A stretch of DNA of 64,000 bases, taken from the NCBI GenBank assembly GCA_050249835.1, contig JBFWPT010000004.1, forward strand, positions 84,036 through 148,035, given 5' to 3'. Source of the stretch: Miltoncostaea sp050249835 (GTDB lineage: Bacteria; Actinomycetota; Thermoleophilia; Miltoncostaeales; Miltoncostaeaceae). The translations under genes and the position numbers were made by a program. The notes beneath the pieces were generated by a model that had not been told where the DNA came from, searched no databases, and saw only the letters and a program-made list of their open reading frames with translations. Shown here piece by piece: positions 58,476 through 64,000 of the stretch; within the stretch, counting starts at the first letter, position 1, and each line of letters opens with the position of its first letter.

Positions 58476-59446
58476 GCGAGGTCGAGGGCGTCCGCGTCGG
58501 CCACTGGACGGACCGCGCGGCCGGGACCGGCTGCACCGTGGTGCTGCCCCCCGCGGGCACGGTGGGGGCGATCGACGTGCGCGGCGGGGGCCCCGCGACG
58601 CGGGACGTCGACGTGCTCGCCCCGCTGGCGACGGTCACCGGGCCGACGGCGGTCCTGTTCTCCGGCGGCAGCGCCTTCGGGCTCGACGCGGCCGCCGGCG
58701 TGGCCCGCTGGTGCGAGGAGAGCGGCCTCGGACACGCGACGGGCTACGCGGACGTCCCGATCGTGTCGACCGCCTGCATCTTCGACCTCGGCATCACCGG
58801 CAACCGCCGCCGCCCCGGTCCCGAGGAGGGCTACGCGGCCTGCGTCGCCGCCCGCCCCGGTCCCCACGAGGTGGGCAGCGTGGGAGCCGGCACCGGGGCC
58901 ACCTGCGGCAAGCTCCGCGCCCGCGACGGCTGGTGCAAGGGCGGCCTCGGCGCGGCGTCGCGGCGCCTGCACGACGGGGCGACCGTCGCCGCGCTCGCCG
59001 TCGTCAACGCGTGGGGCGACGTGCTGGACGAGCGGGGGGACGTCCTCGCCGGCGCCTTCCTGCGTGGGACCGGATTCGTGGGCGCCGCGGACCGCGTGAT
59101 CGACGAGCCGCCGGTCCATCCACGCCTGGCGGCAGGCGAGCACACGACCCTCGTCTGCATCGTGACCGACGCCCGGCTCACGAAGGCCGAGGCGGCCGTC
59201 ACGGCCCGCGCGGCGCACGCCGGGATGGCGCGCGCCGTCTCGCCCGTCCACACGATGTTCGACGGGGACGCGGCGATCTGCCTGTCCACCGGCGCCCGCG
59301 CCGGGAGCCCCTTCGCGGTGGGGGTGGCGGCGGCCGAGGTGACGGCGGCGGCGATCCGCGACGCGGTGCGCTCGGCCGTCGCGGTCCGCGGCGTGCCGAC
59401 CGCCGCCGATCGCCTGGCCTCCCTGGGAGGGGACGCGGCCGGATAG
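58469..59446 (+). CDS. P1 family peptidase (DmpA/S58 N-terminal nucleophile hydrolase)
   Basis: 325 residues; ATG overlaps the mutM stop region by 7 nt. Family features: VEGVRVGHWTD at the start, VLFSGGSAFGLDAAAGVARW, GSVGAGTGATCGK (in the region of autocleavage), AALAVVNAWGDVLD and HTTLVCIVTDARLTKAEA. Relatives cleave N-terminal residues or beta-peptides after self-processing between an Asn/Gly and Ser/Thr; I could not assign the cleavage residue with certainty. Confidence 0.85.
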   Translation: MVSEVEGVRVGHWTDRAAGTGCTVVLPPAGTVGAIDVRGGGPATRDVDVLAPLATVTGPTAVLFSGGSAFGLDAAAGVARWCEESGLGHATGYADVPIVSTACIFDLGITGNRRRPGPEEGYAACVAARPGPHEVGSVGAGTGATCGKLRARDGWCKGGLGAASRRLHDGATVAALAVVNAWGDVLDERGDVLAGAFLRGTGFVGAADRVIDEPPVHPRLAAGEHTTLVCIVTDARLTKAEAAVTARAAHAGMARAVSPVHTMFDGDAAICLSTGARAGSPFAVGVAAAEVTAAAIRDAVRSAVAVRGVPTAADRLASLGGDAAG

Positions 59447-59508
59447 GTTCCGGTGTGCGGGCGCGCGCCGCCCCCGACGTTCCTGCCGAGCGGACCCGGA
59501 GGTCGATC

Positions 59509-59901
59509 GTGAGCAGTCCCCCGACCGAGATCGAGTACGAGGCGCTCGACTACGACGCGACCATCGGCAAGCTCCGCGAGCTCGCCGGGCGCGAGGTGAT
59601 CGTGGAGCTGAGGATCGGCGGCGCGCGCGGGCCGTGCCGCCTCGCCGCGCGCGGGGTGCTGACCGGGCACCCGCCCCGCCAGGAGGACCTCACCGCCCGC
59701 AGGGACGACGGCGACGACATCGAGGCGTTCATGCTCGACGGCGGCGGCTTCCTGGCGGTGGAGGAGGCGGCGTTCCGGGGCGGCGAGTGGCACGCGGGCT
59801 CCGACGAGGGGCAGTTCTCGGCCCAGCCGCGCCTGAACGTGCTGTTCGAGGACGCGGTGCTCCACGTCGCCGTCAACTGGCGCCACGACCCGGAGGGGTG
59901 A
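59509..59901 (+). CDS. Unknown protein, 130 residues
   Basis: GTG with GGAGG 6 nt upstream. Soluble, acidic, mostly beta: LRELAGREVIVELRIGGARG, then RLAARGVLTGHPPRQ, IEAFMLDGGGFLAVEEAAFR, and LNVLFEDAVLHVAVNWRHDP. Resembles an Sm-like or small-barrel fold in its strand pattern, but I recognise no family. Confidence 0.65.
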   Translation: MSSPPTEIEYEALDYDATIGKLRELAGREVIVELRIGGARGPCRLAARGVLTGHPPRQEDLTARRDDGDDIEAFMLDGGGFLAVEEAAFRGGEWHAGSDEGQFSAQPRLNVLFEDAVLHVAVNWRHDPEG

Positions 59902-59905
59902 GCCG

Positions 59906-60340
59906 ATGGACCCGGAGGCGATGAAGCGGTTCGCGCTGGAGCGGGTCGAGGTGCTCTTCAACCGGGGCGAGCTGGACCGGGTGGAGGAGTTCGTGACCGA
60001 CGACTTCGTGAACCACGAGGCGTGGCCCGGCGAGGACCCCGGGTACGAGGGGTTCCGCCTGCGCCTGCGGCGGCTCCGCACGGGCATCCCGGACATCCAC
60101 ATGGAGGTCCACGAGGTGGTCGCGGGGGACGACCTGGTGGCCTACCGCGCCACGTTGTCCGGCACCCACGAGGGGGAGCTGCTCGGCATGCCGCCCACGG
60201 GGCGGTCCTTCCGGGTGCAGCACATGCACATGCTGCGCATGCGCGACGGCCTGTCGAGCGAGCACTGGGCCACCCGCGACGACCTCGGGATGCTCCAGCA
60301 GCTCGGGATCATCCCGGCGCCGCCGCCCCCGGCGGGTTAG
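59906..60340 (+). CDS. SnoaL-like ester cyclase / NTF2-fold protein
   Basis: 144 residues; ATG 4 nt after the preceding gene. NTF2-like cone fold of the SnoaL group: LFNRGELDRVEEFVTDDFVN, HEAWPGEDPGYEGF, IPDIHMEVHEVVAGDDLVAY and GRSFRVQHMHMLRMRDGLSS. These bind small hydrophobic ligands; the reaction here is unknown. Last gene of the deoA-like operon. Confidence 0.82.
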   Translation: MDPEAMKRFALERVEVLFNRGELDRVEEFVTDDFVNHEAWPGEDPGYEGFRLRLRRLRTGIPDIHMEVHEVVAGDDLVAYRATLSGTHEGELLGMPPTGRSFRVQHMHMLRMRDGLSSEHWATRDDLGMLQQLGIIPAPPPPAG

Positions 60341-60344
60341 GCGG

Positions 60345-60617
60345 CTACGCGGCCTCCAGGCCGAGCAGATCGTCCAGCTCGCCGGCGTCGTCGAGGGCCT
60401 TCAGGTCGTCCCAGCCGCCGATGGCGCGGCCGTCGATGAGGATCTGCGGCACGGTGTAGCGGCCGGTCAGGTCCACGAGGTCCTGGCGCGCCTGCAGGTC
60501 GTGCCGCGGGAACCAGACCTCCTCGTAGTCCACCCCCTTCCGCGCGAGCAGGCCCTTGGCCCGGACGCAGAACGAGCAGGCGTCGCTGGTGTAGATGCGG
60601 ATGTGGGGTGAGGTCAT
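60345..60617 (-). CDS. Glutaredoxin family protein
   Basis: 90 residues from an ATG set by a -10 box 6 nt upstream. Thioredoxin fold with the redox site SDACSFCVRAKGLL (CxxC), TVPQILIDGRAIGG carrying the cis-Pro and a glutathione-binding GGWDD. Actinobacterial relatives (mycoredoxins) use mycothiol instead of glutathione. Confidence 0.9.
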   Translation of the reverse strand: MTSPHIRIYTSDACSFCVRAKGLLARKGVDYEEVWFPRHDLQARQDLVDLTGRYTVPQILIDGRAIGGWDDLKALDDAGELDDLLGLEAA

Positions 60618-60623
60618 ACGAAA

Positions 60624-60629
60624 ATCGTA
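60624..60629 (-). promoter_or_regulatory. -10 box, leaderless start at 60617
   Basis: TACGAT on the minus strand, 6 nt from the glutaredoxin ATG, inside the short palindrome TACGA-AAA-TCGTA. Confidence 0.5.
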
Positions 60630-60680
60630 GTGATGGGGCGCGGGCGGCGCCCGGTGGTCCGGCGGGCGCGTCATGATCGC

Positions 60681-61418
60681 ATGGTGGCGACCTGGGACAC
60701 CGAGGCGATCGTCCTGCGCAGCATCCGGTACTCGGAGGCGGACGCCGTCCTCGCGTTGACGACGCGGGAGCGGGGGAGGGTCTCGGCCATCGCCAAGGGC
60801 GCCCGGCGCACCACCTCGCGCCTCGGGGGCCGCCTGCAGCCCGGCGTGCTCCTGCAGGTGACGATCCACGAGGGGCGCGGCGACCTTGGCACGATCCGGG
60901 CGGCGTCGGTCGTCGACGCCCACGCCGGGCTGTGGGTTGCGGGCCACCGCCTGCAGTCGGCCGGGTGCGTGCTGGAGACCGTGATGCGGGTGATGCCGGA
61001 GCACGAGCCCTCGGACGAGGCGTGGCACCTGCTGGTGCGGACCCTCGGCCTGCTGGCCCGGGCGCCCGCGCCGCCCGGGCCCGCGCGCCTCGACCCCCTC
61101 GTCCTGGGCTGCCAGGCGAAGCTCCTCGTGGTGAGCGGCCTGCTGCCCGTCCTCACCGGGTGCGCCCGCTGCGGCGCCCCGCCGCCCCTGCCGGCGTTCT
61201 CGCCCGCGGCGGGGGGCGCCGTGTGCGGCGCCTGCTCGGCCGGGGCGGAGCCGGTGGAGCCGGAGGCCCTGGCCGCGCTCGCGGCGCTCGTCGGCCGGCC
61301 GCTGGCCGAGGCGCCGGAGGCCGTGCCGGCCCGCGCCGCGGCGGGCGTCGAGCGCCTCATCGGGCTGGTCTTCCGGGAGCACATGGGCGTCCGGCTGAGG
61401 TCCGCCGCCCCGCTCTGA
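60681..61418 (+). CDS. recO: DNA repair protein RecO
   Basis: 245 residues from the ATG at 60681, where the family begins (WDTEAIVLRSIRYSEADAVL); in-frame ATG/GTG codons up to 60630 are less likely. OB-fold N-terminal domain (TTRERGRVSAIAKGARRTTS), helical domain, and a four-Cys zinc-binding site (TGCARCGA and AVCGACSAG). It helps RecR load RecA onto SSB-coated DNA. Confidence 0.9.
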   Translation: MVATWDTEAIVLRSIRYSEADAVLALTTRERGRVSAIAKGARRTTSRLGGRLQPGVLLQVTIHEGRGDLGTIRAASVVDAHAGLWVAGHRLQSAGCVLETVMRVMPEHEPSDEAWHLLVRTLGLLARAPAPPGPARLDPLVLGCQAKLLVVSGLLPVLTGCARCGAPPPLPAFSPAAGGAVCGACSAGAEPVEPEALAALAALVGRPLAEAPEAVPARAAAGVERLIGLVFREHMGVRLRSAAPL

Positions 61419-61447
61419 GGGCGGCGCGGCCGGCGGGGTGAGGCCCG

Positions 61448-61464
61448 TTTCACCCCGGGTGAAA
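61448..61464. promoter_or_regulatory. Operator-like palindrome upstream of MMPL operon
   Basis: TTTCACCC-C-GGGTGAAA, 8-bp perfect arms with a 1-nt spacer, 77 nt before the first gene. A second, shorter palindrome CGGGT-C-ACCCG lies at 61483-61493. The pair resembles TetR- or MarR-type operators; no regulator gene is adjacent. Confidence 0.5.
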
Positions 61465-61540
61465 TCGCCGCGGGGGTGATGACGGGTCACCCGGCCCCCG
61501 GGGAGCCTGGCCACATCGTCGATCGAGCGGAGGTGCCGCG

Positions 61541-61756
61541 ATGACCGGGGACTACCGGATCACCGTGAGGGGGGTCATGAGCGAGCGGTTCTGCCAGGGG
61601 TTCCCTGGGCTGACCCGCACCGTGGCCTCCGGGACCACCGTGCTGGAGGGGCGCGACGGCGCGCCCCCGCTGCCCGGGGTCCTCGCCACGCTCGGCAACC
61701 TCGGCCTCGAGGTGACCGGCGTCGAACTGCCCGCCACGCACCCCCAGGAGGACTGA
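61541..61756 (+). CDS. Small BON-like/unknown protein preceding MMPL transporter
   Basis: 71 residues; ATG with GGAGG upstream. Compact sequence: YRITVRGVMSERFCQGFPGL, then SGTTVLEGRDGAPPL and VLATLGNLGLEVTGVELPA. Cytoplasmic, one Cys, no signal peptide. It ends 1 nt before the transporter start, so the two are co-translated. Function unknown; a product of about this size often accompanies actinobacterial transporter genes. Confidence 0.65.
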   Translation: MTGDYRITVRGVMSERFCQGFPGLTRTVASGTTVLEGRDGAPPLPGVLATLGNLGLEVTGVELPATHPQED

Positions 61757-61757
61757 C

Positions 61758-63932
61758 ATGTCACGACTCGCCGCCCTCATGTTCCGCCGCCCGTGGCGCG
61801 TGGTCGGCATCGCCGCCGTGTTCCTCATCGCCGCCGTCGTGGTCGGTGGACCACTCACCGGCAAGCTGATGAGCACGGGCTTCGAGGATCCGGACGCCGA
61901 GTTCGTCGCCGCGCGCGACAGCCTGCAGCAGGCCACCGGCGCCAATCCCAACCCGGGCATCATCGCCCTCGTCTCCCCCGGCACCGACGTCCGCACCGGC
62001 GAGGGCCGCGCGGCCGTCGACCAGGCCGCGGCGACCATCGCCGAGGACCCGGACGTCGCGCAGGTCCTGACCGCCTTCTCCGGCGGCGGCGACGCGCTCA
62101 TCTCGACCGACGGCACCAAGTCGTACATCGCCGTCTACCTCGACCCGATCAGCGACGACGCGGCCGAGGACGCCGCCGTGCGCATCGGGGACTCCCTGGA
62201 GTCGCAGCCGGACGTGACCCTCGGCGGCGCCGTCGTCGTGGGCGAGGAGGTCGGCACGATCATCGGCGAGGACCTCGCGATGGCCGAGATGATCGCCTTC
62301 CCGCTGATCTTCCTGCTGTCGCTGTGGGTCTTCCGCGGGGTGGTCGCGGCCCTCCTGCCGTCCGTCATGGGCGGGCTGGTGATCTTCGGGTCGTTCCTCG
62401 CGATCGGCCTCACGAACGAGGTCACGGGGCTCTCGATCTACGCCCTCAACCTGGCGATCGGCCTGAGCCTGGGCCTCGCCATCGACTACTCGCTGCTCAT
62501 CATCTCCCGTTACCGCGAGGAGATGGCCGAACGCGGGCCGGGACGCGAGGCCATGACGCGCACGCTGCGCACCGCCGGCAAGAGCGTCCTGTTCAGCGCG
62601 ATCACCGTCGCGGCCGCCCTGGCCGGGCTGATGGTGTTCCCGCAGCGGTTCCTGTTCTCGATGGGCATCGCCGGCGTCCTGGTCGCCCTCGTCGCGGCCG
62701 CGGTGGCCCTGCTGGTGCTCCCCGCCGTGCTCGCCCTGCTCGGGAGCCGGCTGAACGCCGGCGCGCCGAAGGCCTGGCGCCGCCGCAGCGAGACGGCCAA
62801 CGAGATCGACACGTCCGGGTTCTGGTACCGGCTGTCGCGGGCGGTCATGCGCCGCCCCGGCCCGGTCGCCGCGATCACCTCCATCGTGCTGGTGATCGTC
62901 GCCCTGCCGGCCTTCGGCATCAACTTCACCTCGGTGGACGCGGGGGTCCTGCCGACGAGCGCGAGCGCGCGGCAGGTGTCGGACACCATCGCGGCGGAGT
63001 TCCCCTCGGACCGCAGCCAGCCGACGTTCATCGCGATCGACGCCCCGGACACCCCCGAGTCGCGGGCCGCCCTGGCGGCCTACGCCGAGGAGCTGCGGGC
63101 GCTGCCGGGCGCGGCGTTCGTCGCGGCCCCCGTCCCCGTCGGCCCGGACACCTGGAGGATCGACGTCTTCGGCGCCGAGAGCGGCATCACCGAGCTCGGC
63201 GAGGAGCTGGTCGCGGACATCCGCGCCACCCCGCTCCCGTACGACGCGCAGGTGGGCGGCCTGGTGGCGAGCTTCGTGGACCAGAAGGAGAGCCTCGCGG
63301 CGCACCTGCCGTGGGCGATCCTGGTGATCGCGGCGACGACGATCATCGCCCTGTTCGTGATGACCGGGTCCGTGGTGCTGCCGGTGAAGGCCGTGATCAT
63401 GAACCTGCTCACGCTCGGCTCGACCCTCGGCATCCTGGTCTGGATCTTCCAGGACGGCCGGTTCGAGGGGCTGCTCGGCTACGAGAGCGTCGGCGCCCTC
63501 GACCTCACCCAGCCGATCCTGCTGGGGGCGATGGCGTTCGGCCTCTCGACCGACTACGCGGTCTTCCTCCTCTCCCGGATCAAGGAGGCGCACGACGGGG
63601 GGATGGACACCCGCGAGGCCGTGGCCGTCGGGCTGCAGCGCACCGGCCGCATCGTGACCGCCGCGGCCCTGCTGTTCGCGATCGCGATCGGCGCCTTCGC
63701 GACCTCCCGGATCCTGCTCATCAAGGAGCTGGGCGTCGGGACCGCGCTGGCCGTCCTGATCGACGCGACGATCATCCGGGCGCTGCTGGTGCCGTCGCTG
63801 ATGGCGTGCTTCGGGAAGTGGAACTGGTGGGCCCCGGCCCCCCTGAAGCGTCTCCACGCGAAGATCGGCTTCAGCGAGAGCGCGGACGACCCCCGCTCCG
63901 GCGGGGACACCGCGGAGCCCGCCCGGGCCTGA
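61758..63932 (+). CDS. MMPL/RND family transporter
   Basis: 724 residues, about twelve membrane helices in two halves, each with a large extracytoplasmic domain (about 35-165 and 385-515). The proton-relay Asp-Tyr pairs are visible in GLSLGLAIDYSLLIISRYRE and GAMAFGLSTDYAVFLLSRIK, as in MmpL3. Members export lipids or hydrophobic compounds using the proton gradient. A putative operator pair lies upstream and a terminator follows. Confidence 0.92.
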   Translation: MSRLAALMFRRPWRVVGIAAVFLIAAVVVGGPLTGKLMSTGFEDPDAEFVAARDSLQQATGANPNPGIIALVSPGTDVRTGEGRAAVDQAAATIAEDPDVAQVLTAFSGGGDALISTDGTKSYIAVYLDPISDDAAEDAAVRIGDSLESQPDVTLGGAVVVGEEVGTIIGEDLAMAEMIAFPLIFLLSLWVFRGVVAALLPSVMGGLVIFGSFLAIGLTNEVTGLSIYALNLAIGLSLGLAIDYSLLIISRYREEMAERGPGREAMTRTLRTAGKSVLFSAITVAAALAGLMVFPQRFLFSMGIAGVLVALVAAAVALLVLPAVLALLGSRLNAGAPKAWRRRSETANEIDTSGFWYRLSRAVMRRPGPVAAITSIVLVIVALPAFGINFTSVDAGVLPTSASARQVSDTIAAEFPSDRSQPTFIAIDAPDTPESRAALAAYAEELRALPGAAFVAAPVPVGPDTWRIDVFGAESGITELGEELVADIRATPLPYDAQVGGLVASFVDQKESLAAHLPWAILVIAATTIIALFVMTGSVVLPVKAVIMNLLTLGSTLGILVWIFQDGRFEGLLGYESVGALDLTQPILLGAMAFGLSTDYAVFLLSRIKEAHDGGMDTREAVAVGLQRTGRIVTAAALLFAIAIGAFATSRILLIKELGVGTALAVLIDATIIRALLVPSLMACFGKWNWWAPAPLKRLHAKIGFSESADDPRSGGDTAEPARA

Positions 63933-63954
63933 CCGGACGGCAGGTGCGGTACGC

Positions 63955-63980
63955 GAGGGCCCGGCCGATGCCGGGCCCTC
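63955..63980 (+). terminator. Terminator of MMPL operon
   Basis: A 10-bp perfect stem (gagggcccgg / ccgggccctc) with a 6-nt loop, 22 nt after the transporter stop. Confidence 0.7.
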
Positions 63981-64000
63981 GTCGTTCCCGGGGCCGGGCG

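Noticed and set aside
60630..60680. Upstream start for recO adding 17 residues
   Set aside because: The RecO fold begins at the ATG at 60681; the extra residues are Arg-rich and have no ribosome-binding site.

Overview
Chromosomal window of a very G+C-rich (well above 70% by inspection) actinobacterium, from a draft assembly. Gene content and order point to the class Thermoleophilia or a close relative: an aroC-aroK-aroB-aroQ-pepQ-efp-(biotin carrier)-accC-nusB block, dxs-tlyA-nadK-recN, a PilM/N/O type IV pilus cluster, metX-metW, an Rpf-like cell-wall hydrolase, and mostly GTG starts. The taxon is an inference from gene content; no rRNA, tRNA, CRISPR array, IS element or prophage is visible.

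Layout. 1-8.1 kb: a partial secreted protein and an MscS channel (minus strand), a Bax-inhibitor-1 membrane protein, an Rpf-like protein, a J-like/TPR protein, a YgjP metallopeptidase, cardiolipin synthase and a cupin. 8.1-16 kb: metX-metW and a flippase-like membrane protein; a site-2 protease with CBS domains; an HtrA-like protease; an unknown zinc-ribbon protein; panE-rnhA divergent from a methyltransferase. 16.2-23.5 kb: type IV pilus cluster (prepilin, FN3-repeat surface protein, prepilin peptidase, PilM, PilN, PilO, lipoprotein). 23.6-24.1 kb: three tandem copies of an intergenic repeat. 24.1-28.6 kb: second MscS-like channel, NhaA-DsbA fusion antiporter, LtrA. 28.6-38.5 kb: one long operon for the shikimate pathway, an Xaa-Pro peptidase, EF-P, a biotin carrier fused to a degenerate carboxyltransferase domain, biotin carboxylase, NusB, an XseB-like peptide and a flavin reductase. 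39.0-45.0 kb: GST, dxs, and tlyA-nadK-recN. 45.1-50.2 kb: SDR, the pyrG-M20-Nudix-YjbR operon, OsmC. 50.3-54.4 kb: UvrD-like helicase, DUF3891, dodecin, DUF429. 54.5-64 kb: a small membrane protein, a PDZ/TPR secreted protein, the deoA-like-mutM-P1 peptidase operon, glutaredoxin, recO and an MMPL transporter.

Regulation. A recurring feature is a TANNNT -10 hexamer ending only 6-9 nt before the start codon of the first gene of a transcription unit, which implies leaderless mRNAs at about 18 places. In two of them the leaderless ORF is a 13- or 16-codon leader peptide whose stop overlaps the start of the next gene (cardiolipin synthase; a small membrane protein). Genes inside operons mostly overlap as ATGA/GTGA.

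Assembly. The 100-N gap at 34461-34560 is flanked by identical 127-bp ends. Collapsing them restores one intact 590-residue gene, so the apparent frameshift is an artefact.

The observations most worth following are the degenerate carboxyltransferase-BCCP fusion next to accC, the leaderless leader-peptide arrangement, a dispersed intergenic element with a 23-nt internal period, and a pyrimidine phosphorylase homologue that has lost most of its signature residues.
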